From Peptococcaceae bacterium UBA5767 (lineage in GTDB: Bacteria > Bacillota > TC1 > UBA5767): 43,778 nucleotides of DNA. Positions within the stretch are counted from its first letter, which is position 1. The number at the start of each line of letters is the position of its first letter. Under the pieces are notes generated by a model. It worked only from the letters and a program-made list of their open reading frames with translations. It searched no databases and was not told the DNA's origin. Made by a program: the position numbers and the translations under genes. The stretch spans positions 1-43,778 of the forward strand of contig DIET01000004.1 of assembly GCA_002418765.1 (NCBI GenBank), given 5' to 3'. Shown piece after piece: positions 25,137-34,238 of the stretch.

Positions 25137-25142
25137 GGTTTC

Positions 25143-26423
25143 CTAATTTCGACGATCAAGCATAGACAATACCGTCTGATCCATCTGCTCCATGCCCTGC
25201 TTCCCGATGTCCTCTAAATTGGCTATAGATGCTTCACAAGATATTTCTACAATGCCTTGGGTATCATGTAGATATACATCATCAAGCGATAACATGGCAT
25301 ACGTATAGGCTTCCACGGCTGCCGTTTCCAACTTCAAGGAGCACGTCCCTTTGGCTCCATCACATAGAGTGCCTGTTAAATTGGCAATCATACCCTTGAT
25401 AGCACCTTCAATCTGTGGTAACGTCCCACCTGCCATCCAGGTCAAACCAGCGGCAGCACCCAAACCTGCGGATACACTACATCCACACAAAGGTGAAAGT
25501 TTTCCCAGATAGGCCTTGGCTTTGGCATTCACCAAATTGGCCAGACAAAGTGCCCTTTGTAAGACCTCTGCCGAGTAATCTTTCTCTTTTGCATACAGCA
25601 TCAGAGGCAAAGAGATCAAAATGCCCTGGTTTCCACTGCCACAACTGGTCATGACAGGCAGCTTAGCCCCTCCCATGCGTGCATCCGCTGCAGCAGATAC
25701 CCAAATTCGAATACGGCTCAAAAGATCATTACACAAAACACCTCTGTCAATCATTCGTTGCAATCCTTTGCCAATACCCAGTCCATAGTCCTCATCCTGC
25801 CCCAATCGGGAAATGGCGGCATTCAGCTCCACTGATTCCTCAAGCCAAGAAATCTCGTCAATGCTGACACGCTGAGAAAAATCCACCAAATCCTCAATAC
25901 TGGTTTCTTTTAAACCATCAAGGCTATCTTCAGACTCCCCACTCTGTGCACCCAAGGTATCAAGCAATACCTCTCCATTCACTTCAATGAAACTAAAATG
26001 GTCATGGCTGCCAGAAATAATTGCTGTCGCTTGACCTTGTTCTGTTTCCAGTGAAGCGTCTACATAAACATCGTAATCTGATTCTGTATAACCAATTTCC
26101 AATTCATGTTCAGCCATCAAAGTCAGGGCCTCTTGTTTGTCTTCTTCTGTAGCTGCCTCCAATATACGCATACCCAACTCAGGCCGCTTTACACAATATC
26201 CCAGAAAAACAGCCATGGCAATTCCTTTTTGATCTGTACCAGGAATACCCACAGCACTGGCATTTTTATATAATCCTTTACTGGCGGTTACTTTCATCTT
26301 CTTGATCTTACCAGACAGCAAACTGCTCACCTTGGCACAGGCCAAAGCAATCGCCACCGGCTCTGTACACCCCGTAGCCGGCTTAACCTGCTCTTTTAAT
26401 ACCTTTAGATAATACTCATTCAT
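25143..26423 (-). CDS. cyuA: L-cysteine desulfidase / serine dehydratase-like Fe-S enzyme (UPF0597)
   Basis: A 426-residue oxygen-sensitive Fe-S lyase of the UPF0597 group. Characterised members (methanogen L-cysteine desulfidase, enteric CyuA/YhaM) convert cysteine to pyruvate, ammonia and sulfide. Candidate cluster and active-site cysteines are in 'KPATGCTEPVAIALA', 'VMTSCGSGNQGILI', 'LSPLCGCSVSAGLGAAAG' and 'GAKGTCSLKL'. It is the last gene of the run, 10 nt after the UPF0280 gene. Its position next to DUF39 and NIL-ferredoxin genes suggests it supplies sulfide to them. Confidence 0.9.
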   Translation of the reverse strand: MNEYYLKVLKEQVKPATGCTEPVAIALACAKVSSLLSGKIKKMKVTASKGLYKNASAVGIPGTDQKGIAMAVFLGYCVKRPELGMRILEAATEEDKQEALTLMAEHELEIGYTESDYDVYVDASLETEQGQATAIISGSHDHFSFIEVNGEVLLDTLGAQSGESEDSLDGLKETSIEDLVDFSQRVSIDEISWLEESVELNAAISRLGQDEDYGLGIGKGLQRMIDRGVLCNDLLSRIRIWVSAAADARMGGAKLPVMTSCGSGNQGILISLPLMLYAKEKDYSAEVLQRALCLANLVNAKAKAYLGKLSPLCGCSVSAGLGAAAGLTWMAGGTLPQIEGAIKGMIANLTGTLCDGAKGTCSLKLETAAVEAYTYAMLSLDDVYLHDTQGIVEISCEASIANLEDIGKQGMEQMDQTVLSMLDRRN

Positions 26424-26433
26424 AATGCTCTCC

Positions 26434-27171
26434 TTAGATTTTCTTCAATTTCATCTGTCCTACGACCACCAATTCATCCCCCCGAATAGCCAATATGCCA
26501 TCAATTTCTGGTCGCTCAATGTATCGTTCCAGCAAAGCGGTTACATCATTTTGTGCATCTACCTGATTACAAATAATCGTGGCCAGCGCATCCACAACGG
26601 CACCTTCTTTTCCTTTGACGACCAAGGCATCGGCCTTACCAAAAGAAAAGGAATGACCCACAGTTCCAGAAGAAGTACAGACAGCCAGGGGCATTTCTTC
26701 TTTGGCAATAGACAACGCAATACGGTTGGTAAATGACGATTTTCCTGCAAAAACAGAAACCGTGAGATCTTCATTGCCATGTAGGTACAAATCTCCCCCA
26801 TTTTCAATCACCACGTTTGAAGCTCCCAGCTCTATCGCATACTCGGCCATTTTTTGAGCAAACAAACCCGCTACACTGGCCATAGGACCAGTACCAGCTA
26901 TCCGGCCTGCACGATACATGTCTTGAATAAACACAGGTGCTTGCGCATCCACTGGTAACGGATTAAGCGACTGCAAGAAAATAGGTTTCCGATCAATATA
27001 GGCTTCTAAAGCTTCATACATATCACGCTGACGCACAGCCAAAGCTTTCTCCAACAACAGAACGTTATGCACACCACCAATGCCTACCCATAAATCACTG
27101 GCTTTATACGCTAAAATAAAATGATGTGATAAATCACTGCCCATCGTCTGACGATACGTACGTTCTTCCAT
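26434..27171 (-). CDS. UPF0280 / COG2122 ApbE-like protein
   Basis: A 245-residue protein of UPF0280, distantly similar to the flavin transferase ApbE. Diagnostic segments are 'MEERTYRQTMGSDLSHHF', 'AGTGPMASVAGLFAQKMAEYA', 'VIENGGDLYLHG' and 'LAVCTSSGTVGHSFSFGKAD'. The last resembles the ApbE metal/FAD region. In methanogens COG2122 has been linked with DUF39 and NIL-ferredoxin proteins to homocysteine formation from sulfide. I start at the ATG that overlaps the previous stop (TAATG), 21 codons inside the longest frame. Confidence 0.85.
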   Translation of the reverse strand: MEERTYRQTMGSDLSHHFILAYKASDLWVGIGGVHNVLLLEKALAVRQRDMYEALEAYIDRKPIFLQSLNPLPVDAQAPVFIQDMYRAGRIAGTGPMASVAGLFAQKMAEYAIELGASNVVIENGGDLYLHGNEDLTVSVFAGKSSFTNRIALSIAKEEMPLAVCTSSGTVGHSFSFGKADALVVKGKEGAVVDALATIICNQVDAQNDVTALLERYIERPEIDGILAIRGDELVVVGQMKLKKI

Positions 27172-27569
27172 TATAATGTCAGGGAAATAGCCCTTCGTGG
27201 ACAGGCAATCACACACATACCACAGGCCACACATTGATCTGGATACAATTCTACTTCGCCAGTCCTACGATTGATGCGCAAAGCTCCCGTCGGACAAACC
27301 GAGGTGCACGCTCCACAATCCACGCATAAATCCCGATCCAGCTCGATTTCTTCGCTCATTCGTTTGATGATGATTCCTTCACTTTTAATAAAAGAAATGG
27401 CTTCATCCAAACGTTTCCCATTCATCTCTAAAATTAATGTACCTTCTTCGCCGGCTTCAATTTTCGCTGAAATAATATTGATTTTAATATCGTAATCCTT
27501 CACCAAAAGATAAGTAATGGGTTTTTCTGTGGCTTTTTGATGAAAATTCAAAATATATTTTTTACTCAT
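27171..27569 (-). CDS. NIL domain protein with two [4Fe-4S] clusters
   Basis: A 132-residue protein: an N-terminal NIL domain of about 75 residues ('YILNFHQKATEKPITYLLV'), then a ferredoxin module. The module has 'CVDCGACTSVCPTGAL' and 'CVACGMCVIACPRRAI', two complete CxxCxxCxxxCP motifs. It corresponds to the MA1822-type partner of DUF39 proteins and probably delivers electrons for sulfur transfer. GAGGTGG precedes the ATG. The start overlaps the DUF39 gene end by 8 bp and its stop overlaps the UPF0280 start, so the three are translationally coupled. Confidence 0.92.
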   Translation of the reverse strand: MSKKYILNFHQKATEKPITYLLVKDYDIKINIISAKIEAGEEGTLILEMNGKRLDEAISFIKSEGIIIKRMSEEIELDRDLCVDCGACTSVCPTGALRINRRTGEVELYPDQCVACGMCVIACPRRAISLTL

Positions 27570-28737
27570 GATGTCCACCTCGACTTGTACCCAGACTTTT
27601 TAGTTTTGCATCCTGGGGAAACATCCGAACTGGTTCAACCAAGGTAAATTCGCCTTGATGGATCCAATCCTTCAAGATTTGTGCAATTTTCCGCGCCTTG
27701 GGAATACTGGACAATGGAGCTGTACGAACCTTGACGCCATTTAATTCTATCGTTCCACTTTTCAAACTCTTGTAATCGATTCGGCCAAAATTCGGTTTGT
27801 TCAATTCAGGAACACTGTAATCAACGATGGTAGTATAAATATCTTCATCTCGTACTGCCACTTGCCGAAGCATCTCCATATCCAACAAGGGAATAGGAAT
27901 ACCCATACCCACAAACAGACTTACTCCGTAACGTTCCATGATGGCTGCCTGGATAAAATCCGAACTCATTTCCTTAAGATTACCAATAAGACTCAAGGTA
28001 GCCGCTGGGGCATAAGGTATACCCAATTCAGAACGTTCCACATCTGATTTGAATTGAGTTCCCTGCCAAGCGACATGTCCCTGGGCTCCACCTAAAAATA
28101 TTTTCGTCCCCACACCGACCGTACGACAAAATGGATCATTGAGCAAAGGACTCAACTGACCCGACGTGGCATAATTCAAATTCTTCAAATGAGGATACAA
28201 GATTCCCATGTAGGTATAAATCGTCCTATCGGAGCTATTGACCGCTGCAGCATAATTCTGATAGGCATTTCTGGGATTGAACATAATGGCTTCATTGATA
28301 GAATCCAATGTAATTTTATGCAGGCATTCCTTGGCTGGATAGCAATCAGTCACAGCTCCTGTCGCATAAAGCTCAATCTCTTCACCTTTCAACAAGGCTT
28401 CAATTACATGGGCTCCACCATACAAATCAGTCCCATGATAATCTTCCGCCAGCTCGGCAGCTCCCAAATAAGCATCTACAGCAGCAATGCCGGCATAGGC
28501 TGGTACACCATTGAGAAGCGTTTTGTTCATTTTAATGGGTGGATCATTATGTCCGAAATTCAAAAAAACGCCTGATGAACACATAGGAGAAAATGTTCCC
28601 GTGGTCACAACATCGACATGCTCAAACGTTTTTTCCAATCCATCCTTCTCCACCATATCAATAATTTCTTCTGCAGTGACGGCAACAGCCCTACCACTAA
28701 GAATTTTTTCATTAATTTCTGCAATCGTTTTTTTCAT
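27562..28737 (-). CDS. DUF39 homocysteine biosynthesis-type protein
   Basis: A 391-residue DUF39 protein. The family includes Methanosarcina MA1821, implicated with the NIL-ferredoxin MA1822 in making homocysteine from aspartate semialdehyde and sulfide. Recognisable stretches are 'TTGTFSPMCSSGVFLNFGH', 'NGVPAYAGIAAVDAYLGA', 'YATGAVTDCYPAKEC' and 'TKIFLGGAQGHVAWQGTQF'. Conserved cysteines in the first and third are likely functional. GGAG precedes the ATG. This is the first gene of the sulfur sub-cluster, 14 nt after a hotdog thioesterase gene. Confidence 0.9.
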   Translation of the reverse strand: MKKTIAEINEKILSGRAVAVTAEEIIDMVEKDGLEKTFEHVDVVTTGTFSPMCSSGVFLNFGHNDPPIKMNKTLLNGVPAYAGIAAVDAYLGAAELAEDYHGTDLYGGAHVIEALLKGEEIELYATGAVTDCYPAKECLHKITLDSINEAIMFNPRNAYQNYAAAVNSSDRTIYTYMGILYPHLKNLNYATSGQLSPLLNDPFCRTVGVGTKIFLGGAQGHVAWQGTQFKSDVERSELGIPYAPAATLSLIGNLKEMSSDFIQAAIMERYGVSLFVGMGIPIPLLDMEMLRQVAVRDEDIYTTIVDYSVPELNKPNFGRIDYKSLKSGTIELNGVKVRTAPLSSIPKARKIAQILKDWIHQGEFTLVEPVRMFPQDAKLKSLGTSRGGHHE

Positions 28738-28751
28738 AGTCTCTCCTTATT

Positions 28752-29207
28752 CTAAGCTTTCTCGTCTGCAAAAATCGCTCCTGCAAACAGCTCTCTATCT
28801 GGATACAAAATAACCGACCCAGTCATTTTGCAGCACAACCTATGACGCTCGTCTTCCAATGATACCTCATAGACAGCCACTTTTTTGCCACGAGATATTT
28901 CTTCAGCCCTAGCAATCAATCTCCCCAGTCCCGGTGGTTTCAACAAATGAATATCCATGTGAGTGCCCACTGCAAGAACACCATATGAATTTGAAGCGAC
29001 GGCCAACGCAAAGTCACATAACGTAAATAAGGCTCCTCCCATCACCTGGTCGGCAGCATTAAGATGACGCTCCTGAGCCAGCATAGATACCTGCGCCCAA
29101 CCGTAACCAACATCATCCAAGACCATACCACTGGTTCTTGCAAAGCGATCTTGCAGAAAGAAATGGTGGAACGCTTCTTTTCTATTTTGGGTAAATGCCC
29201 TATTCAT
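28752..29207 (-). CDS. PaaI-type hotdog thioesterase
   Basis: A 151-residue single hotdog domain protein. The helix and active-site region is 'NAADQVMGGALFTLCDFALA', and the strand 'AVGTHMDIHLLKPPGLGRLI' is followed by 'GKKVAVYEVSLED'. PaaI-type enzymes hydrolyse aryl- or acyl-CoA thioesters; the substrate here is unknown. GAGGT precedes the ATG. It sits 3 nt after the HD-domain gene within the long operon. Confidence 0.85.
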   Translation of the reverse strand: MNRAFTQNRKEAFHHFFLQDRFARTSGMVLDDVGYGWAQVSMLAQERHLNAADQVMGGALFTLCDFALAVASNSYGVLAVGTHMDIHLLKPPGLGRLIARAEEISRGKKVAVYEVSLEDERHRLCCKMTGSVILYPDRELFAGAIFADEKA

Positions 29208-29210
29208 ATT

Positions 29211-29774
29211 CTACCTCGTTTCCCGACCCTTGGGAATCCACTTTTTTACGTTCCAAAGTGAGTGCAAAGAGGGAGCCTCTCCAGAAGGCTGGAAGAGCTC
29301 CATAAACAAGATATTGAGCCGGGCCAATTTGGCACGTCCGAAAAACCGATTGGGATTTTCATAATACCGAGCCAATAAATCGGCATCCTTAATCAACTCA
29401 TTGTAACCAAGTGCATCCACTTCTTGTTTCAGATTGTGACTACGAATGGCTTTTCTAATAACCTTGATTTCTGTTTCACTAAAAAGTCCTGTTTTCTCGA
29501 GCATTTTCTTGGCAATTTTGGTGCCCCAAAGAACATGCTTACGCCCATTGACATCCTTTTGAATGCGTCCAATATCATGCAACAACCCAATGACAGCAGC
29601 TATCTCGACATTCAAAGAACGCTTTTGGGCTAAGAATGAACTCCAATGCATGACAGCATATAGGTGATGTAACTCCATGAGCATCTGCTTCTGCGTATAG
29701 CGTTGCTCTTCATAAGCTTGCAAAGCATGAGATTCCACCATTTTTCTTACTTTCAGCATCCGCTTTGCATTCAT
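29211..29774 (-). CDS. HD-domain phosphohydrolase-like protein
   Basis: A 187-residue protein with an HD metal-binding set: 'MELHHLYAVMHWSSFLAQ', 'GLLHDIGRIQKDV' (the HD pair), 'RKAIRSHNLKQ' and a later Asp in 'LIKDADLLARYYENPNRFF'. Such proteins hydrolyse phosphoester bonds of nucleotides or nucleic acids; the substrate cannot be read from sequence. No signal or TM segment is present. It lies 9 nt downstream of the SDR gene. Confidence 0.83.
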   Translation of the reverse strand: MNAKRMLKVRKMVESHALQAYEEQRYTQKQMLMELHHLYAVMHWSSFLAQKRSLNVEIAAVIGLLHDIGRIQKDVNGRKHVLWGTKIAKKMLEKTGLFSETEIKVIRKAIRSHNLKQEVDALGYNELIKDADLLARYYENPNRFFGRAKLARLNILFMELFQPSGEAPSLHSLWNVKKWIPKGRETR

Positions 29775-29783
29775 CTTGCTCTC

Positions 29784-30530
29784 CTATATGGCAGTAAACC
29801 CACCATCAGCCATGATATTGGCACCGAAAATAAAACTTGAATCATCAGATGCCAAAAACAAAGCCACTTTGGCAATTTCTTCCGGATTGGCCATTCGCTG
29901 AGCCGGAATCATTTTGGCAAATTCCTGCAAACCTTCTGCACCTAATTCATCCATCATAGGGGTCAATGTGGCTCCTGGGCTCAAACAATTCACCCGGATA
30001 TTCTCCTTGGAATAATCAGCAGCCATACTTTTGGTCAACAAGGTAACAGCCCCTTTGGATGAGCTGTAACCATGCAAGCCATTCGCTCCCACAGAGCCGC
30101 AAGTAGATGCTACATTGATGATATTGCCTTGGCCATGGGCGCGCATCTTGGGAACCACCCATTTACAAAAGGCAAAAGTACCCCGGACGTTGACATTGAA
30201 AATCTCATCCCAAAGCTCATAGCTCAACGTCTCAATGGTTCCACCGGGCGCAATGCCAGCTGAATTGATCAACACATCCACCACGGCAAACTCCCTATCG
30301 ATAATTTCCGTAACCCTATGAATCTCCTCCAAGGATCCCACATCACAAGCAAAGAATTTGGCTTTTCCTCCTACATCCTCAATCAACTTTACAATGGATG
30401 CACCCTTTTCTTGATTACGACCCAATAACAATACCTTAGCGCCATGTTCAGCACAAAGTAAGGCTGTGGCTTCTCCGATTCCAGACGTTCCTCCCGTAAT
30501 CAGCACAACTTTGTTGTCCAATTTTTTCAT
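29784..30530 (-). CDS. Short-chain dehydrogenase/reductase (SDR)
   Basis: A 248-residue classical SDR. The NAD(P)-binding 'VVLITGGTSGIGEATALL' is at the N-terminus, then 'NSAGIAPGG' and the catalytic Ser/Tyr/Lys set 'NVASTCGSVG...GYSSSKGAVTLL'. The C-terminus ends 'IFGANIMADGGFTAI', the usual SDR ending. An acidic or basic residue after the glycine motif gives no clear cofactor choice. The substrate is unknown. It is part of the tightly spaced minus-strand run between VOC and HD genes. Confidence 0.9.
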   Translation of the reverse strand: MKKLDNKVVLITGGTSGIGEATALLCAEHGAKVLLLGRNQEKGASIVKLIEDVGGKAKFFACDVGSLEEIHRVTEIIDREFAVVDVLINSAGIAPGGTIETLSYELWDEIFNVNVRGTFAFCKWVVPKMRAHGQGNIINVASTCGSVGANGLHGYSSSKGAVTLLTKSMAADYSKENIRVNCLSPGATLTPMMDELGAEGLQEFAKMIPAQRMANPEEIAKVALFLASDDSSFIFGANIMADGGFTAI

Positions 30531-30544
30531 AGTATTTCCTCTTT

Positions 30545-30922
30545 CTATCTATTCCTACGCATGATTTCTATACGCTCACCATCAAGTCCCCTAAAAAAGA
30601 AGAAGGTAACATCATCATTATCCTGCAATTCACCCTCCATCTCAAGGCCAAGCTTCTGCATTCGAATTCGTGTTTCAGCCGGATTGTCCGAGTGAAAACA
30701 AACATGATTCATCTCATCATGATGCCGGGCAACGGTATTCTTATCTTTGATTAGTTCCAAGTCAAACGTACCCCACACTAAATGCACAATACTTAAGGTA
30801 GGCGTCAATTCCAATATTTCTCCTGGCATACCGCCCAGATTATCCCTATAAAAAGCAATTGATGCCTGCATATCGTCCACAAAAATCCCTATGTGATCAA
30901 CACTAATATTTTCTTTTCTCAT
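30545..30922 (-). CDS. VOC (glyoxalase/bleomycin-resistance) family protein
   Basis: A 125-residue vicinal oxygen chelate domain. 'ISVDHIGIFVDDMQASIAFY' gives the first metal His, 'MNHVCFHSDNPAETRI' a second, and the C-terminal 'FFFFRGLDGERIEIMRR' a Glu. It resembles methylmalonyl-CoA epimerase or lactoylglutathione lyase-like proteins but is too generic to name. The start overlaps the end of the RlmL-like gene by 4 bp (ATGA), indicating coupling. Confidence 0.85.
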   Translation of the reverse strand: MRKENISVDHIGIFVDDMQASIAFYRDNLGGMPGEILELTPTLSIVHLVWGTFDLELIKDKNTVARHHDEMNHVCFHSDNPAETRIRMQKLGLEMEGELQDNDDVTFFFFRGLDGERIEIMRRNR

Positions 30923-32055
30923 CCTATTTTCTCCTTGGGCGGCCTGGGGCCATAAAACTGATAATAATTACACTGTATTCTACCATTGTATACCTTGCGT
31001 TTGCGATCTGCATCCAATTTGGTGAGTCGCTCAAACCCGCGATGTGATGTAATAACATATTTTGACCATTGGGGAAGCGTTTGAAACATTTTCCCCATTT
31101 CCCGGTATAAAGCCTCTACTTCTTCTTTTTCTCCCATGCGCTCACCATACGGTGGGTTACACACAATACATCCGTAATCACCTTGGTAGATCATGTCTTT
31201 AAAATCTGAATGGACCAACTGAATTTGATGTGATACACCTGCCCTTTCCACATGTCTCTTCGCCAAATGCAGTACACTAGCATCACGGTCTGAACCTGAA
31301 ATAAAAAGTTGCGTGTCCTGATCCATGGCCTCTCTGGCTTCACTTTTTAGTCTTGGCATCAACTCTTCAGGTATCTGCGGCCATGATTCAAACGAAAAGG
31401 TTCTGTTTAACCCTGGGGGCATATTCAAGCCGATCATGGCCGCTTCGATAAGAATCGTTCCCGATCCACAAAAGGGATCCACCAATGGCCTTTTTTTATC
31501 CCAAAAACTCAACTGGATCAGCGCTGCCGCCAATGTTTCCTTGAGAGGCGCGATAGAATTATAATCACGATAACCACGTTTATGCAAGCCTGCTCCACTG
31601 GTGTCAATCGTCAAGGTAGCTTCATCACGCAACAGTGAAACCTGAACCTGATACAAACCTTTGGTTTCAGGCAACCATACTTCATCATATACCTCGCCCA
31701 ATTTGCTGGCGATTGCTTTTTTTACAATACTCTGACAATCTGAGATACTAAACAATGTGGATTTGACTGATTTTCCATCCACAGGAAAAGATCCTTCTTG
31801 GGGAATAAAGTCTTCCCAAGGCAAGGCCTTGGTAGATTCAAATAATTGATCAAAGGTCACCGCAGGGAATCTCCCTACTTCCAGAAGAACTCGATCAGCC
31901 GTCCGAAGCCAGAGATTGGCTTTCGCCATCTCTTCGTACCCTCCTTGAAAATAAACCTTTCCATCTGTCACTTCAGTCACGACAAATCCAAGCGACAACA
32001 ATTCTCGTTTCGCGACAGCTTCTAAACCCATGGCCGTTGTGGCAATCCAATTCAT
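30919..32055 (-). CDS. THUMP-domain rRNA m2G methyltransferase (RlmL/YpsC-like)
   Basis: A 378-residue class I SAM methyltransferase. The N-terminal THUMP domain opens 'MNWIATTAMGLEAVAKREL'. The Rossmann methyltransferase domain has 'LVDPFCGSGTILIEAAMIG' (SAM site) and the N2-guanine methylase motif 'CNPPYGERMG'. It matches the Firmicute YpsC group, equivalent to the N-terminal half of RlmL, which methylates G2445 of 23S rRNA. It fits with the RNA-processing genes cca and yhaM just upstream. Confidence 0.92.
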   Translation of the reverse strand: MNWIATTAMGLEAVAKRELLSLGFVVTEVTDGKVYFQGGYEEMAKANLWLRTADRVLLEVGRFPAVTFDQLFESTKALPWEDFIPQEGSFPVDGKSVKSTLFSISDCQSIVKKAIASKLGEVYDEVWLPETKGLYQVQVSLLRDEATLTIDTSGAGLHKRGYRDYNSIAPLKETLAAALIQLSFWDKKRPLVDPFCGSGTILIEAAMIGLNMPPGLNRTFSFESWPQIPEELMPRLKSEAREAMDQDTQLFISGSDRDASVLHLAKRHVERAGVSHQIQLVHSDFKDMIYQGDYGCIVCNPPYGERMGEKEEVEALYREMGKMFQTLPQWSKYVITSHRGFERLTKLDADRKRKVYNGRIQCNYYQFYGPRPPKEKIG

Positions 32056-32063
32056 GCTAGCTC

Positions 32064-33008
32064 CTATCCTTCATAATGATATACCCGGCGGTTATCCAGG
32101 GCAAAAATTCGTTCACTCATTTCACCTGGCTCAATATTGTTTAACGCTTCTTCAAAACTGTACTGCCTGGCATCCATCATATCAATGAAATGCAACATTT
32201 CGGCTTCAGGGATCATCGGTGGTTTAGGACTGCCAAATTCCAGCTTCTGATGATGTGACAAAACCAAATGTTGCAGAATGAGTGATTTACTCTCCGGTAC
32301 CGTAAGGGTTTTGCAAGCATCACTGATATTTCTGACCCCCATGACCAAATGTCCCAACAACTCACCCTCTAGTGTATACTCGGCCAATCCCAATTCATCT
32401 GATTCCAGTTCACTGGTCTTTTCCATATCGTGTAAGATTACTCCAGCATACAAAAGATCTCTCTTCAACAAAGGATATACCTCAGCAACCGCTTCTGCCA
32501 ATTGAAGCATGCGTAGGAGATGATACAACAAACCTCCTCGAATGGCGTGATGCATTGATTTGGCAGCTGGATAATAAAGAAGCTTTTTCTGATTTTTTTG
32601 CAAAAAATGAAGTACCACCTTCTTTATATCTGCGTCCTCAATAGACTGAGCATATTCCCGCACTACAGTCAGCATGTCTTCTGCATTCAAGGGTGCCGAA
32701 GACACATAATCTTCAATGTTGACACCATCTTCTTTGGTGGTGAGACGAATTTTGGCTACATTCAGCTGCAATTTTCCCCTATATTCCGCCACCCGTCCCA
32801 TGATTTTAACCAGTGAACCCCTAACGAAACGGTCCCCGTCTTTGGGATCACACTGCCAAAGCTTGGCATTGACCACTCCAGTCTGATCAGCAAAAATCAT
32901 ATCCAGATAACAGCCATTGGCTCCTTCTTTAAGCAAAATATCTTTGACCAAATAATAGCCGATCAAGTCTTGGTTGACTTCCAAATCCTTAACTTTCGTA
33001 TTGTCCAT
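32064..33008 (-). CDS. yhaM: 3'-5' exoribonuclease YhaM
   Basis: A 314-residue YhaM-type exoribonuclease. The N-terminal OB-fold nucleic-acid-binding domain contains 'YLDMIFADQTGVVNAKLW' and 'RGSLVKIMGRVAEYRGKLQ'. The HD domain has 'AKSMHHAIRGGLLYHLLRML', 'AGVILHDMEKTSEL' and 'QHLVLSHHQKLEFGSPKPP'. YhaM trims RNA 3' ends and degrades short RNAs in Firmicutes. The start overlaps the end of cca by 20 bp. This yhaM is unrelated to the enteric yhaM/cyuA desulfidase name. Confidence 0.94.
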   Translation of the reverse strand: MDNTKVKDLEVNQDLIGYYLVKDILLKEGANGCYLDMIFADQTGVVNAKLWQCDPKDGDRFVRGSLVKIMGRVAEYRGKLQLNVAKIRLTTKEDGVNIEDYVSSAPLNAEDMLTVVREYAQSIEDADIKKVVLHFLQKNQKKLLYYPAAKSMHHAIRGGLLYHLLRMLQLAEAVAEVYPLLKRDLLYAGVILHDMEKTSELESDELGLAEYTLEGELLGHLVMGVRNISDACKTLTVPESKSLILQHLVLSHHQKLEFGSPKPPMIPEAEMLHFIDMMDARQYSFEEALNNIEPGEMSERIFALDNRRVYHYEG

Positions 33009-34221
33009 TTGTCCCTACTTTCTTATGAAACAGTTGTTTCAAAATTTCTTTCCGGTTAACAGCTTCATCACGATACACAGCCTGCAGCAATTGCTGTAAA
33101 ACTCTCGAAATGTCAGCTTGTTGCACGCCCAAAGCCATCAAATCATTGGGCCCTATATCCAGATCTTGCACTGAAGTGACCTCATGCTTTTCACATATTC
33201 TAACATAAAGCGCAAAATTCTTCACAGAGATATCCTGACATAGTTGGCAACAAACTTTTTTTTCCTCTGCACTGAATGCTTGCAAAGACGTTTTCCCATG
33301 CACTGCATCATCATCGGCCAAAGCCATCAAGCCCAAATAATACTGCTTTGCTTTTTTGATTGAACTACGGGGATATCCGAGTTCTGCAAATAATACAACC
33401 GGAGATATCCCCATCAAAAAAGACAACATGCTCATTTTTTCTGATAAAGGCTTGTCGACATCCAATACAGATAGATTATTAGAAAATCTGTTGGATCCTT
33501 CAATACTAGGAAACAAAAAAGGCAATAAACCATATTCCTGCATTGCCATAAAAACGTCCCCTGTATTTGGGCTTTCCCAAATTTTTCTCAATTCCCGGTG
33601 AACAACCTGTTTGGATAAGCTAGCTATATTCCGCCCATATCGTTGAATAGCCTGCTTAATTTCCTCAGAAAATACCACCTTTTTTACCAAAGCCACGCGC
33701 CCATACAATCGAAAAGCCCTGACCACACGCAAAGCATCTTGGGAAAAAGATTGATCTGCTTCCTGACAGGTTTTGATGGTAACCACATCCTGCTTCAAAT
33801 CTTCCAACGCGCCATACAAATCGATGATTCTACTCGTCCGGACCTCATAGGCCAAGGCATTCAAGGTAAAATCACGACGAAAAAGATCTTCGTCAAGCGA
33901 AGCCTGAAAATGTACCGTCTGAGGGTGTCTGGCATCAAAATACGAACCTTCTTTGCGAAACAACGTGATTTCCAAATGCCGGATTCCTTCATCATTGACG
34001 TTGATCGTCAATGAACCATAGCGCAAGCCCACTTCCCCGGATACTTCAAATTCCTTTTTCAGTTCCTCTAGCAAGGATTCTGAACCTTTGATAGCCACAT
34101 CAATATCCTGAGCAGGAAGACCCAAAAAATGATCCCGTACTGCCCCACCAACGATGTAGGGATTTAGTCCTCGTTCCATAAGACGTTCCAAAATCCATTG
34201 TACACCCAAACTCATCTTCAT
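32989..34221 (-). CDS. cca: CCA tRNA nucleotidyltransferase
   Basis: A class II nucleotidyltransferase of about 410 residues that adds or repairs the 3' CCA of tRNAs. 'YIVGGAVRDHFLGLPAQDID' carries the GG-motif and the catalytic Asp pair (continuing 'DVAI'). The head-domain 'RDFTLNALAYEV' and 'DALRVVRAFRLYGR' follow. The start is the ATG 8 nt after GAGG; the longest frame begins at a TTG two codons earlier with poor spacing. It is the first gene of the eleven-gene run, preceded by an extended -10 box. Confidence 0.93.
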   Translation of the reverse strand: MKMSLGVQWILERLMERGLNPYIVGGAVRDHFLGLPAQDIDVAIKGSESLLEELKKEFEVSGEVGLRYGSLTINVNDEGIRHLEITLFRKEGSYFDARHPQTVHFQASLDEDLFRRDFTLNALAYEVRTSRIIDLYGALEDLKQDVVTIKTCQEADQSFSQDALRVVRAFRLYGRVALVKKVVFSEEIKQAIQRYGRNIASLSKQVVHRELRKIWESPNTGDVFMAMQEYGLLPFLFPSIEGSNRFSNNLSVLDVDKPLSEKMSMLSFLMGISPVVLFAELGYPRSSIKKAKQYYLGLMALADDDAVHGKTSLQAFSAEEKKVCCQLCQDISVKNFALYVRICEKHEVTSVQDLDIGPNDLMALGVQQADISRVLQQLLQAVYRDEAVNRKEILKQLFHKKVGTNGQYES

Positions 34222-34238
34222 ATGCAATACCTCGCCCC

